From Kaistella haifensis DSM 19056 (GTDB lineage: Bacteria; Bacteroidota; Bacteroidia; Flavobacteriales; Weeksellaceae), in NCBI RefSeq assembly GCF_000735695.2, contig NZ_JASZ02000011.1, forward strand, positions 112,167-176,166: a stretch of 64,000 bases of DNA, given 5' to 3'. This document shows positions 45,126-54,301 of the stretch, one piece after another. Below the pieces are notes generated by a model, which searched no databases, had not been told where the DNA came from, and saw only the letters and a list, made by a program, of their open reading frames with translations. Within the stretch, counting starts at the first letter, position 1; every line of letters starts with the position of its first letter. Made by a program: the position numbers and the translations under genes.

Positions 45126-45914
45126 ATGGTACATCAATTAGCTGCCGTAGATAAGCGCGCAAAAATTAAGAAAAACGTTATTGTAGAACCTTTTACCACG
45201 ATCGCAGGTGATGTGGAAATTGGTGAAGGAACTTGGATTGGTCCGAATGTGACCATCATGGACGGTGCCAGAATTGGTAAAAACTGTCGTATTTTCCCAG
45301 GAACTGTGATTTCGGCAATTCCTCAAGATTTGAAATTTGACGGGGAAGATACTCAGGTCATTATCGGCGACGGAACCACCATCAGAGAATCCGTAACGAT
45401 TAACCGTGGTACCAAGGCTTTAGGTTATACCAAAATCGGAAACGATTGTTTAATTATGGCCACTTCGCATATTGCCCACGATTGTATCATCGGAAATGGC
45501 GTAATTATCGTCAACGGTTGCGGAATTGCAGGGCATGTAGAAATCGGTGATTTTACCGTAATGGGAGGACTTTCCGCGGTGCACCAGTTCGGAAAAATTG
45601 GCAAACATGTGATGATTTCCGGAGGGACTTTGGTAAGAAAAGATATTCCACCTTACGTGAAAGTAGCAAGAGAACCGATGACTTACGCTGGAATTAATTC
45701 AGTAGGGTTGAGAAGAAGAGGATTTACCAACGAAAAAATATTCGAAATTCAAAAAATTTACCGGGCAATTTTCCAAATGAAGATGAATGTTTCTCAAGCA
45801 TCAAGTTTTATCGAAAAAGAAATGCTTCCTACCGCTGAACGCGACGAGATTTTAGAATTTATTAAAAACTCTCCGCGTGGTATTGTAAAAGGATACGGCA
45901 CCGGAAAAGAATAA
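45126..45914 (+). CDS. lpxA: acyl-ACP--UDP-N-acetylglucosamine O-acyltransferase
   Basis: A 262-residue LpxA, the first step of lipid A synthesis. The N-terminal hexapeptide beta-helix (VIVEPFTTIAGDVEIGEGTW) contains the catalytic His segment MATSHIAHDCIIGNGVI, and the C-terminal helices include NSVGLRRRGFTNEKIFEIQ. Normal length for the family. Confidence 0.96.
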   Translation: MVHQLAAVDKRAKIKKNVIVEPFTTIAGDVEIGEGTWIGPNVTIMDGARIGKNCRIFPGTVISAIPQDLKFDGEDTQVIIGDGTTIRESVTINRGTKALGYTKIGNDCLIMATSHIAHDCIIGNGVIIVNGCGIAGHVEIGDFTVMGGLSAVHQFGKIGKHVMISGGTLVRKDIPPYVKVAREPMTYAGINSVGLRRRGFTNEKIFEIQKIYRAIFQMKMNVSQASSFIEKEMLPTAERDEILEFIKNSPRGIVKGYGTGKE

Positions 45915-45948
45915 AAAATTAAATAATAAATATATTCAAATTAATTAA

Positions 45949-46512
45949 ATGGCAACAAGCAACGATATCAAAAAAGGAATGTGTATTGAGTACAACAACG
46001 ATATCTTCAAAATTATCGAGTTTCTTCACGTAAAACCAGGAAAAGGTCCAGCTTTCGTAAGAACGAAAATGAAATCCGTGACTAATGGTAAAGTATTAGA
46101 CAATACCTTTTCTGCAGGACATAAAATTGATGAAGTAAAGGTGATTACCAGAAAATTCCAATATTTATATGATGATGAAAACGGTTTCCACTTTATGAAT
46201 AATGATGATTTCAGCCAGTTATATCTTGATAAAAACATGATTGAAAATGCTCAATTCATGAAAGCTGGTGAAGAGGTTACCATTATCTTGAAAGATATTG
46301 ATGAAACTCCTCTTTCCGCTGAAATTCCACCGACAGTGTATTTAGATGTAATCGAAGCTGATCCGGGTGTTAAAGGAAATACCGCAACCAATGCCTTGAA
46401 AAATGCAATCGTAGAAACCGGAGCTAGAGTGATGGTTCCGCTTTTCATCGAAGCTGGTGATAAAATTAAGGTTAATACCGAAGACGGAACCTACTTGGAA
46501 AGAGTAAAATAA
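45949..46512 (+). CDS. efp: translation elongation factor P
   Basis: A 187-residue EF-P with three beta-barrel domains. The KPGKGPAFVRTKMK segment carries the tip of domain I that helps the ribosome at polyproline stretches, and the end (IEAGDKIKVNTEDGTYLERV) is the domain III signature. It is part of the lipid A cluster, as usual in Flavobacteriia. Confidence 0.96.
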   Translation: MATSNDIKKGMCIEYNNDIFKIIEFLHVKPGKGPAFVRTKMKSVTNGKVLDNTFSAGHKIDEVKVITRKFQYLYDDENGFHFMNNDDFSQLYLDKNMIENAQFMKAGEEVTIILKDIDETPLSAEIPPTVYLDVIEADPGVKGNTATNALKNAIVETGARVMVPLFIEAGDKIKVNTEDGTYLERVK

Positions 46513-46588
46513 TCCTAATAATTTATTGATAAAAAGGAGGATTGTTTCATCCGGCTTTCCTCCATTATTCAACTTCCATCAAAACAAA

Positions 46589-47494
46589 ATGACTTTCAAA
46601 AAACCACAGACCCTCCAATCCATTGCTGAAATTATCGGAGCCAAAATGATTGGTGAAGCAGATTTTCCGGTTTTGGGAACCAACGAAATTCACATGGTCA
46701 AAAATGGTGAAATCGTTTTTGTGAATCATCCAAAATATTACGACAAAGCCCTGAATTCTGATGCCACCATCATCCTTATCGATAAAGAAGTCGCTTGTCC
46801 TGAAGGAAAAGCTTTGTTGATTTCAGAAGATCCTTTCAGGGATTTTAATAAAATCAATACTCATTTTACGCGAATTTATAATTTCACCGAGGAGCTTCAT
46901 GACCTAGAAATGGGAGAGGGAACATTCGTACACCCTTCTGTGGTCATCGGAAATGAGGTGAAAATTGGTAACAACTGCCATATTTTTCCGAATGTGGTGA
47001 TTGGAGATAGAACTGTGATCGGCGACAATGTAATCATCCAAAGTGGTACTGTTTTGGGTGGCGATGCTTTCTATTACAGAAAACTCAACGGAAATTTCGA
47101 TCGATTGATCTCCGTGGGAAATGTAGTGATCGAAAACAATGTGGAAATAGGGAACAATTGCACCATCGATCGCGGAGTTACTGACTCTACGATTATTGGT
47201 GAAGGTTCTGTTCTGGATAATTTAATACAAATCGGTCACGATACCATCATCGGAAAAAAAGTACTTATTGCCTCGCACGCTGCAATTGCAGGTTGTTGCG
47301 TTATTGAAGATGAGGTAACGGTTTGGGGACAGGTAGGCATGGCCTCAGGAAACCGAGTAGGAAAAGGAGCAGTTCTTTTAGGGAAAACCGGCGTTAACAA
47401 GGATTTGGAAGGTGGCAAAACCTATTTCGGGCAATTGGCGGAAGAATTCAGGGAGTATTTAAGAAAAGAAGTGAAATTGAAAAATCTTAAGTAA
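46589..47494 (+). CDS. second LpxD-like hexapeptide acyltransferase
   Basis: About 301 residues, with an LpxD-like N-terminal domain (QSIAEIIGAKMIGEADFP, VKNGEIVFVNHPKYYDKAL) and a hexapeptide beta-helix (FVHPSVVIGNEVKIGNNCHI, IQIGHDTIIGKKVLI). It is shorter and divergent compared with the lpxD at the head of the cluster. The start MTFKKPQTLQ is chosen because upstream codons do not look like protein. It may acylate a different sugar or use a different acyl chain. Paralogue status is seen directly; function is inferred. Confidence 0.85.
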   Translation: MTFKKPQTLQSIAEIIGAKMIGEADFPVLGTNEIHMVKNGEIVFVNHPKYYDKALNSDATIILIDKEVACPEGKALLISEDPFRDFNKINTHFTRIYNFTEELHDLEMGEGTFVHPSVVIGNEVKIGNNCHIFPNVVIGDRTVIGDNVIIQSGTVLGGDAFYYRKLNGNFDRLISVGNVVIENNVEIGNNCTIDRGVTDSTIIGEGSVLDNLIQIGHDTIIGKKVLIASHAAIAGCCVIEDEVTVWGQVGMASGNRVGKGAVLLGKTGVNKDLEGGKTYFGQLAEEFREYLRKEVKLKNLK

Positions 47495-47544
47495 AGATAA
47501 CCGATAAAATCTCTTAAAACACTAAATTTGCTTATCTATTAAAG

Positions 47545-48150
47545 ATGAAAAAAATTTTATCAGGTATCTTGCTGTTTTTGATCTCTTTTTGCTTTTCGCA
47601 AAAGAAGGTGATTGATGCCCAAATTATTACCCAAGCTAACGATACATTGGATTTAAAAATAAGAGTGACGGTCAATATGATAGACCCAACGCTTATCTAT
47701 GGATCAAGTTTAAACGAAAAAATAAATATTGTTGATGAAAGCGGAAAGAAGTCTAAAATGTAGGCTTCTAATGTGAAGGAACTTTCATTTGTAGATTTTG
47801 TAGGAAAAAAAAGATATTTCCTTAACCGCTCCGAAAATAAGAAAACCTTGCAGGAAAGATTATTTAATGGAAATACGATAGAATGGTTCAGAGACTATTA
47901 TGCTTCCGGACCGGGTGGAGAAGGAGCCGCCGATTTTTTATTTAATAAAGTTGCCAAAAAAGGAATTGGAGTTGCCTATTTTACCGGTTTGCCAAAGAAA
48001 AAATTAATTGAATTTTTCAGTGACGAACCCGAAATGCAAAGTTTCTTTCAAGAAGCAAAAACCAGCTCTTTGCGACAAGCTGAAAATAATGTGGATACTG
48101 TAATGGAGTTATTATTAGAGAAATACGAATCTCTTAAATCAAGAAAATAG
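47545..48150 (+). pseudogene. secreted conserved protein interrupted by an in-frame amber stop
   Basis: An N-terminal signal peptide (SGILLFLISFCFSQ) and about 50 residues (KKVIDAQIITQANDTLDLKI) lead to a TAG at 47761-47763. The same frame then continues for 128 codons as ASNVKELSFVDFVGKKRYFL to a normal stop. Read through, it would be one protein of about 201 residues, a plausible lipoprotein-sized periplasmic protein. I do not recognise the family. A nonsense mutation or a sequencing error are the simplest reasons; a GTG at 47773 could in principle start a second, signal-less product. Confidence 0.75.
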
Positions 48151-48178
48151 TTTAATAAATTTAAAAAAAGAATATAAA

Positions 48179-49051
48179 ATGTCAGTATTAGTAAACAAAG
48201 ATTCAAAAGTAATCGTACAAGGATTTACCGGAAACGAAGGAACTTTCCATGCAAGTCAAATGATTGAATACGGAACCAACGTTGTGGGTGGAGTAACTCC
48301 TGGAAAAGGTGGAACCGAGCATTTAGGAAAACCAGTGTTCAATACCGTTGCTGAAACAGTAGAAAAAGCGGGTGCTAATGTATCGATCATCTTCGTTCCG
48401 CCGGCATTTGCTGCTGATGCGATTATGGAAGCTGCAGAAGCCGGAATTAAAGTAATCGTTTGTATTACTGAAGGTATTCCGGTAGAAGATATGGTAAAAG
48501 TAAAATCTTATATTGCTGACAGAGATTGCCGATTGATCGGGCCAAACTGCCCAGGAATCATCACTTCCGACGAAGCTAAAATCGGTATTATGCCTGGTTT
48601 TGTTTTCAAAAAAGGTAGAGTAGGGATCGTTTCAAAATCAGGAACGTTAACTTACGAAGCTGCTGATCAGGTAGTAAGAGCAGGTTACGGTGTTTCTACC
48701 GCAATCGGAATCGGTGGTGACCCAATTATCGGAACTACAACCAAAGAAGCTTTGGAATTGTTCATCAACGATCCAGAAACTGACGCTGTAGTAATGATCG
48801 GTGAAATCGGTGGTTCACTAGAAGCTGAAGCTGCAAGATGGTACAAAGAAAGCGGTTCTAAAAAACCGGTTGTTGGTTTCATCGCAGGACAAACTGCTCC
48901 AAAAGGAAGAACAATGGGTCACGCAGGTGCAATCGTAGGTGGAGCCGAAGATACCGCACAAGCGAAAATGGAAATCATGAGAGAAAACGGAATCAACGTG
49001 GTAGATTCTCCAGCAGAAATTGGTGCTACTGTTGCTAAAGTTTTAGGATAA
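48179..49051 (+). CDS. sucD: succinyl-CoA synthetase alpha subunit
   Basis: A 290-residue TCA-cycle enzyme subunit. It has [20 protein letters not shown] and [13 protein letters not shown] (CoA site), [10 protein letters not shown] and the phosphorylated His248 in [13 protein letters not shown]. The beta subunit (sucC) is not adjacent, a normal arrangement in Flavobacteriia. A terminator follows. Confidence 0.97.
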   Translation: MSVLVNKDSKVIVQGFTGNEGTFHASQMIEYGTNVVGGVTPGKGGTEHLGKPVFNTVAETVEKAGANVSIIFVPPAFAADAIMEAAEAGIKVIVCITEGIPVEDMVKVKSYIADRDCRLIGPNCPGIITSDEAKIGIMPGFVFKKGRVGIVSKSGTLTYEAADQVVRAGYGVSTAIGIGGDPIIGTTTKEALELFINDPETDAVVMIGEIGGSLEAEAARWYKESGSKKPVVGFIAGQTAPKGRTMGHAGAIVGGAEDTAQAKMEIMRENGINVVDSPAEIGATVAKVLG

Positions 49052-49072
49052 GATTATCTTAAGGAAAATAAA

Positions 49073-49105
49073 AAACGTTTCGCAAAATTGTGAAACGTTT
49101 TTTTT
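49073..49105 (+). terminator. intrinsic terminator after sucD
   Basis: AAACGTTTC and GAAACGTTT form a nine-base stem around a ten-base loop, followed by a T run. A TATCTTTG box at 49120-49127 just after it may be the -7 element of the next gene. Confidence 0.88.
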
Positions 49106-49144
49106 GGCTGATATTTTTTTATCTTTGCTTTATAAACACTTTTT

Positions 49145-49816
49145 ATGAAAATTAAATTATTCGCTGCTGCAGCACTTTTTGCGACCAGTTTATTATCTGC
49201 ACAAATCGATTTCAGAAGTACAAGATTCGGACTTACCGGAGGTGCTACCATATCCCGAGTAAGCAATGCCCATAATCCTTCAGGGCCTCGTTATTCAGGT
49301 TATGGAGGGGTTTTAGCTTTAATTCCAATCGATAATAATGATCAGTTTTATTTGCAACCGGGAGTAGAATATTTGGGTGCAGGTGAATCGGGAAAAGACA
49401 AAGATGCGAAAGGCGCAACTGGCTACAATGCGGTTTATGCCAACAATTACATCAGCGTTCCGATTTATTTTAAAGGATATTTTTCCCAGGCTGAATCAGA
49501 GTTTTTTGCGATGGCAGGACCGAAATTCAATTTTCTTGTCAGTCAAAAAGTGAGCGATCCCGGAAAACCATTTTACGTTCCGGAACAATTGGAAGAATAT
49601 CCAGACCTGAACGGAAAGGCTTCTAGTTTTAATCTTGCCATCGGTTTAGGAATTGGGTTTTCTTACAAAAGAATGTTGGAAGTTACCGCACGCTATGATC
49701 TCGGTCTCAGTAACACCTACAAAGGTTTAATGGGCGAACTGAACGCCGATCCAAATACGGCTAAAAAGAAATCGGAACAAGTTTTTAGCGTAGGTTTAAG
49801 TTACATTTTCCAATAG
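49145..49816 (+). CDS. outer-membrane beta-barrel protein, PorT-like
   Basis: A 223-residue protein with a signal peptide (LFAAAALFATSLLSAQ) and alternating amphipathic strands: FGLTGGATISRVSNAH, FYLQPGVEYLGAGESG, ISVPIYFKGYFSQ, FFAMAGPKFNFLVSQK, FSVGLSYIFQ with a C-terminal aromatic. This is the 8-10 strand barrel of the PorT/OmpW-like 'outer membrane beta-barrel' family of Bacteroidota. Role unknown. Confidence 0.82.
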   Translation: MKIKLFAAAALFATSLLSAQIDFRSTRFGLTGGATISRVSNAHNPSGPRYSGYGGVLALIPIDNNDQFYLQPGVEYLGAGESGKDKDAKGATGYNAVYANNYISVPIYFKGYFSQAESEFFAMAGPKFNFLVSQKVSDPGKPFYVPEQLEEYPDLNGKASSFNLAIGLGIGFSYKRMLEVTARYDLGLSNTYKGLMGELNADPNTAKKKSEQVFSVGLSYIFQ

Positions 49817-49836
49817 ATTTTCATTCATTAAATACA

Positions 49837-49871
49837 AAATCCCATCAAATTTTATTGATGGGATTTATCTT
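49837..49871. terminator. bidirectional terminator between the barrel gene and the ABC permease gene
   Basis: AAATCCCATCAA and TTGATGGGATTT make a 12-base stem with a short loop, between convergent genes. Confidence 0.88.
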
Positions 49872-49892
49872 TATTTTAAATCTGAATTCAAT

Positions 49893-51209
49893 TTAACTTC
49901 TGATCCATTTCCAAAGCTCTTTTGCGCTCGCTTTATTTCCATACATTAAAATTCCAACGCGATAAATTTTTGCCGCTAGGAAAATCATTAATAATGTAGA
50001 AGCGATAAGTAATGCCATAGAAAGTGCTATTTGCCACGCCGGAACACCGAATGGAATTCTCGCAATCATCGCCACAGGTGAAGTAAATGGAATGATCGAA
50101 AGCCAAAAACCAAGCGGACCTTCCGGATTATTCATAATCGTGAAGCTGCCATACATTCCTAAAGTTAGCGGGATAATTGCAAAAAGGGTAAACTGTTGGG
50201 TTTCGGTTTCATTATCTACTGCAGATCCAATGGCTGCATACATTGAGCTGTAAAAAATATATCCCAACAAGAAAAAAACGATAAAAACGAAGATAATCAA
50301 CGGAAAATTCATGTCTAACAAGATATGAGAAACCTTTGTCGCAGTTTCAGTGATGTCGAATTTTTGAAGAATTTCGGAAGATTGTTCCCCGCCGGGAATT
50401 TGTTTTTGCATCGCCTGAAAGCCCGTGTTCAGGAAGATGGCTCCCAAAACCGACATCGTAATCCAAATCACAAATTGGGTGAGTGCAACCAAAGTAACCC
50501 CCAAAATTTTTCCCATCATCAACTCAAAAGGTTTCACCGAAGAGATGATGATTTCAACCACGCGGTTGTTTTTTTCCTCCAAAACGCTTCGCATAACCCG
50601 AACGCCGTAAATGATGATAAACATGAACACTGCATACATCAAAATCATGCTTAGACCGGATTTTACACCGAAATCAAGGTCGGAATCGGCTTTGTTGTTG
50701 TCCACCACATTTTCCGTATTCAAATCGAAATTTTTATCCAGGCTTACCAGTTGATCTTCCGAGAGGCCAAGGGTTTTTATTTTTTCTTTTTTAAGGACTT
50801 TAGAAAGATCCGCAGAAACACTTGATTTGGTATCGAAACCGATTTTTTTATTGATAAGTAATTTGGTATTTTTCGCGAGCTCGTCGAAATTGTCGTTTTT
50901 CAGTTCCGGAATAATCAGAAGACCTTCAATGCCTGTCATTTCTTTTAAAGTAGAAGTAAGCGCTCGTTCATTTTCCTTGGGAACGAAAACGTATTTTATG
51001 GTGTTGTCGCTCTTCAGATTACCCACGAAAAGTCCGCTTTTATCGACTACATTGAAGGTGCTGGAACTTTCATTTGCCTTGAACATAAACGCAATTAAAG
51101 CTCCGAAACCAATCATTAAAATCGGTGCAAGAAGCGTAAGAATGATAAAAGATTTTTTCTTCACTTGCGTGAGATATTCTCTTTTGGTGATTAAAAATAT
51201 ATTTTTCAT
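49893..51209 (-). CDS. ABC-2 type transporter permease (NatB-like)
   Basis: A 438-residue membrane protein with one N-terminal helix (KSFIILTLLAPILMIGFGALIA), a large extracytoplasmic domain (residues 45-180) and five or more C-terminal helices, including the family segment VRVMRSVLEEKNNRVVEII. That layout is the NatB/YhaP type, coupled to Na+ export or to export of toxic compounds. It is encoded after its ATPase with a 50-base gap, forming one transporter. Confidence 0.88.
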   Translation of the reverse strand: MKNIFLITKREYLTQVKKKSFIILTLLAPILMIGFGALIAFMFKANESSSTFNVVDKSGLFVGNLKSDNTIKYVFVPKENERALTSTLKEMTGIEGLLIIPELKNDNFDELAKNTKLLINKKIGFDTKSSVSADLSKVLKKEKIKTLGLSEDQLVSLDKNFDLNTENVVDNNKADSDLDFGVKSGLSMILMYAVFMFIIIYGVRVMRSVLEEKNNRVVEIIISSVKPFELMMGKILGVTLVALTQFVIWITMSVLGAIFLNTGFQAMQKQIPGGEQSSEILQKFDITETATKVSHILLDMNFPLIIFVFIVFFLLGYIFYSSMYAAIGSAVDNETETQQFTLFAIIPLTLGMYGSFTIMNNPEGPLGFWLSIIPFTSPVAMIARIPFGVPAWQIALSMALLIASTLLMIFLAAKIYRVGILMYGNKASAKELWKWIRS

Positions 51210-51259
51210 GGAACTTTTTCTATGGTGATCGGGATGATTTTTATTGAAAACGCTGAGGT

Positions 51260-52165
51260 TTATTTCGCAACTGCATTGATGAAAACCTCATTCATGCTCG
51301 GGATTTTTTCATCAAACGAACGGATTTTTCCTATTTTCATCAGTTCATTCAGCAATAAATGTTGGTCGTTATCATTTTTCAATTCGAAAGAAACGAGTTG
51401 GTTTTGGGTATCGAATTCGTTAATGTGGAATTCTTTTTTAAAGTTTTCAAATTTCTCGGAATCTACGTCTGATAGGGTGATTCCAAAGATATTTTTCTTG
51501 AATTTTTCTCTCACATCAAAAACTTTTCCGTCCAGCACTTTTTTCGATTGGTTGATTAATGCCACATAATCGCACATTTCTTCCACACTTTCCATTCGGT
51601 GGGTGGAAAGGATGATGGTGGTTCCGTTATTTTTCAAATTCAGGATTTGATCTTTGATTAAATTGGCGTTTACCGGATCAAAACCAGAGAAAGGTTCATC
51701 CAAAATCAGCAATTTCGGGCGGTGCAAAACCGTCACTACAAACTGTATTTTCTGTGCCATTCCTTTGGAAAGTTCGCTGAGTTTTTTCTTCCACCACTGA
51801 TCAATTTCCAGTTGCTCGAACCAATATTTCGCTTGGCTCAAAGCATCATTTTTGCTCATTCCTTTTAGCTCTCCGAAGTATAAAATCTGGTCACCAACCG
51901 ACATGTTTTTGTACAAACCGCGTTCTTCGGGCATGTAACCGATCTGTTTGATGTGCTCCGGATTGAGTTTTTGTTGATTGATGAAAACCTCTCCCGAATC
52001 GGCTTGAGTAATTTGATTGATGATTCGGATGAAGGTGGTCTTTCCCGCACCATTTGGACCTAAAAGTCCATAAATGCTGGCTTCGGGAACATCAATTGAG
52101 AAGTTGTCGAGTGCCAGTTTTTTACCGGTATTATAGGTTTTGGTGACGTTTTCTGCTTTCAGCAT
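51260..52165 (-). CDS. ABC transporter ATP-binding protein (NatA-like)
   Basis: A 301-residue ATPase with Walker A GLLGPNGAGKTTFIR, the Q-loop GYMPEERGLYKNM, the signature ELSKGMAQKIQFVV, Walker B PKLLILDEPFSGFDP and the switch His in ILSTHRM. The C-terminal 80 residues are the NatA/YhaQ-type extension. It pairs with the permease downstream. Substrate unknown. Confidence 0.92.
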   Translation of the reverse strand: MLKAENVTKTYNTGKKLALDNFSIDVPEASIYGLLGPNGAGKTTFIRIINQITQADSGEVFINQQKLNPEHIKQIGYMPEERGLYKNMSVGDQILYFGELKGMSKNDALSQAKYWFEQLEIDQWWKKKLSELSKGMAQKIQFVVTVLHRPKLLILDEPFSGFDPVNANLIKDQILNLKNNGTTIILSTHRMESVEEMCDYVALINQSKKVLDGKVFDVREKFKKNIFGITLSDVDSEKFENFKKEFHINEFDTQNQLVSFELKNDNDQHLLLNELMKIGKIRSFDEKIPSMNEVFINAVAK

Positions 52166-52278
52166 GAAGATGATTATTTGAAAGAATTAGTATAAAAATA
52201 CTTCGGAAAGTTACGGAATTTTGGCTGAAAATTCAGATAAGCTTTAATGGATTTCCTTTTTGAGATAGGTAACATATC

Positions 52279-52305
52279 AAAAAAATAGCGTTCCTACGGA
52301 ACGCT
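52279..52305 (-). terminator. intrinsic terminator after dusB
   Basis: On the minus strand AGCGTTCC and GGAACGCT pair around a three-base loop, followed by a T run. A similar palindrome with the same TTCCTACGGAA core lies at 52348-52358. Confidence 0.8.
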
Positions 52306-52365
52306 TTATATCAGAGGGGGTTTATTGATCTACACAGATTTGATTCCTACGGAATCTGGGAAAAA

Positions 52366-53361
52366 TTAATTTGAAAATTGATGGTCTCTGTAAAAATCAG
52401 CAGCTTCGGCAATCACCTGATCCATTTCTTCTAATGTGAAAACTTCCAGAAATTTTCTGCGGAAATCTTTAAAATGCGGAATTCCACGGAAATAATTGCT
52501 GTAATGTTGGCGCATTTCGATGAGTCCGAGTCTTTCGCCTTTCCATTCCATGCTCCATTCTGCGTGTTGGCGAACTGCTAATAATCGGTCGGTAATTGTA
52601 GGTTCCGGTAATTTTTCTCCGGTTTGGAAAAAATGTTTGATTTCATTAAAAATCCAAGGGTAGCCAATGGCTCCACGACCGATCATGATGCCGTCGCAAT
52701 CGTATTTTTGCTTGTATTCCAAAGCTTTCTCGGGAGAATCTACATCGCCGTTTCCGAAAATTGGAATTTCGATATTAGGATTGTTTTTCACTTTAGAAAT
52801 ATAATCCCAGTCGGCTTCCCCTTTATACATTTGGGATCGTGTTCTGGCGTGAATGGTAAGTGCTTTAATTCCGGTATCTTGCAATCTTTCAGCTACCTCC
52901 ATGATGTTTATCGTTTCGGTATCCCAACCTAAACGGGTTTTCACGGTAACCGGCAAATGCGTGGAACTTACGACCGCTTTTGTGAGGCGAACCATTAAAT
53001 CAATATCCTTTAAAACGCCTGCTCCAGCTCCTTTGCATACTACTTTTTTCACAGGACATCCAAAGTTGATATCGACTAAATCTGGGTTTACAGTTTCTAC
53101 AATTTTCGCTGACATTGCCATGGCTTCTTCATCACCACCAAAAATTTGAATCCCGACTGGTCTTTCGTAATCGAAAATATCAAGTTTTTTGCGGCTTTTC
53201 ATAGCATCCCGAATTAATCCTTCGGAGGAAATAAACTCCGAACACATCATGTCGGCACCATGCATTTTGCAAAGTCTGCGAAAAGGAGGATCCGAAACGT
53301 CTTCCATAGGAGCAAGAAGAAGTGGAAATTCCGGAAGTTCTATGTTTCCGATTTTTATCAT
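52366..53361 (-). CDS. dusB: tRNA-dihydrouridine synthase
   Basis: A 331-residue flavin enzyme reducing uridines in tRNA. It has PLLLAPMEDVSDPPFR, the catalytic cysteine in DINFGCPVKKVVCKGAG, VTVKTRLGWD, LTIHARTRSQMYKGEADW, FGNGDVDSPEKAL and MIGRGAIGYPWIF, which match the DusB class. Length is typical. Confidence 0.95.
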   Translation of the reverse strand: MIKIGNIELPEFPLLLAPMEDVSDPPFRRLCKMHGADMMCSEFISSEGLIRDAMKSRKKLDIFDYERPVGIQIFGGDEEAMAMSAKIVETVNPDLVDINFGCPVKKVVCKGAGAGVLKDIDLMVRLTKAVVSSTHLPVTVKTRLGWDTETINIMEVAERLQDTGIKALTIHARTRSQMYKGEADWDYISKVKNNPNIEIPIFGNGDVDSPEKALEYKQKYDCDGIMIGRGAIGYPWIFNEIKHFFQTGEKLPEPTITDRLLAVRQHAEWSMEWKGERLGLIEMRQHYSNYFRGIPHFKDFRRKFLEVFTLEEMDQVIAEAADFYRDHQFSN

Positions 53362-53416
53362 GGTGCAAAGATAATTTTTTTGAATGGAAACCGGAAACCG
53401 TATTGCGCTGACAAAA

Positions 53417-53440
53417 AAACAGATCTAAGCGATCTGTTTC
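53417..53440 (-). terminator. terminator after the small membrane protein gene
   Basis: AACAGATC and GATCTGTT pair around a five-base loop; on the minus strand a T run follows. Confidence 0.75.
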
Positions 53441-53461
53441 ATATTTTAGATACTGGAATCT

Positions 53462-53665
53462 TTAATCAAAATCATGGTGGGTATCGTCTTTTGAATTTTT
53501 ATGGACAAACCACATACCGATCGTTAAGCCGATTACTCCGGCTACAGCAGTCATCAAAGCACGCTCTAATCGGTCGGGCATATCATTTCCGAGATAATTC
53601 ATCAGGAAAAGAATCAGAAAAGTGATGGCAGCGATTATTGCAAATTTTTTGCTTTTTATGTCCAT
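53462..53665 (-). CDS. small two-helix membrane protein, unknown function
   Basis: A 67-residue protein with two hydrophobic segments (FAIIAAITFLILFLMNYLG and LMTAVAGVIGLTIGMWFV) and a His/Asp-rich tail (KDDTHHDFD). I do not recognise a family. It overlaps the upstream outer-membrane gene by one base (TAATG), so it is co-transcribed with it. Confidence 0.7.
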   Translation of the reverse strand: MDIKSKKFAIIAAITFLILFLMNYLGNDMPDRLERALMTAVAGVIGLTIGMWFVHKNSKDDTHHDFD

Positions 53666-54294
53666 TATCTAATTTTATAAGAAATCATTATTCCACCTCT
53701 GTACGGAAGCCATTCGCCGCTTTGATTATATTCTCGGGTTGGATCCGTATCGTATCGAACGCCCAATTCTTTATGATAACCTTTGTAATAACTTTGTATA
53801 GAACCACCGCCGACATACAAATCCATATTCCAGTTTTTGGCCAATTCAAACTGATAACCTACAGTAGCTCCAATAAGGAATGAAAAACCATTTTGGTACA
53901 AATCAGAAGTTTTGTAAATTGGTGATTCCGGTGTGTATTGGTAATCATTGTCGCTCCAGTAATTGTATTTTTGAACAATAAAGCGAGAAAAAGAGATGTT
54001 TGCACCAACATACCAATGTTTAAAAGCTTCATTAAAATAATATCTTCCGTCGAAACCTAGCATGTAAACTTGTGCGTATTTTCCTGCAAAAGATTTCCAC
54101 GGGGAGATGAAAACATCCCCTTGAAGCGTCCATTTTTTGTTCAATTGATACTCAACACCAGCATTCAACATACCGACAGGAAGGAAAAGCGCATTGGCTT
54201 TCACATACATTTTTTTGGATACGATAGAATCTTGTGATTGAGCAGTAGAAAGCGCTGCAAAAGAAACTGCGATTGCCAATAAGAGTTTTTTCAA
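53665..54294 (-). CDS. DUF3575-like outer-membrane protein
   Basis: A 209-residue protein with a signal peptide (LLLAIAVSFAALSTAQSQ) and barrel-like strands: VKANALFLPVGMLNAGVEYQ, WTLQGDVFISPWKSF, MLGFDGRYYFNEAF, HWYVGANISFSRF, MDLYVGGGSIQSYYKGYH. It matches DUF3575 proteins of Bacteroidota, of unknown role. It lies between the thioredoxin-like and the small membrane protein genes in one transcript. Confidence 0.82.
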   Translation of the reverse strand: MKKLLLAIAVSFAALSTAQSQDSIVSKKMYVKANALFLPVGMLNAGVEYQLNKKWTLQGDVFISPWKSFAGKYAQVYMLGFDGRYYFNEAFKHWYVGANISFSRFIVQKYNYWSDNDYQYTPESPIYKTSDLYQNGFSFLIGATVGYQFELAKNWNMDLYVGGGSIQSYYKGYHKELGVRYDTDPTREYNQSGEWLPYRGGIMISYKIR

Positions 54295-54301
54295 AGTAAA
54301 T

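Noticed and set aside
47761..47763. Recoded TAG (pyrrolysine or similar)
   Set aside because: No pyl genes or recoding structures are seen and such recoding is not known in Flavobacteriia; nonsense mutation or error is simpler.
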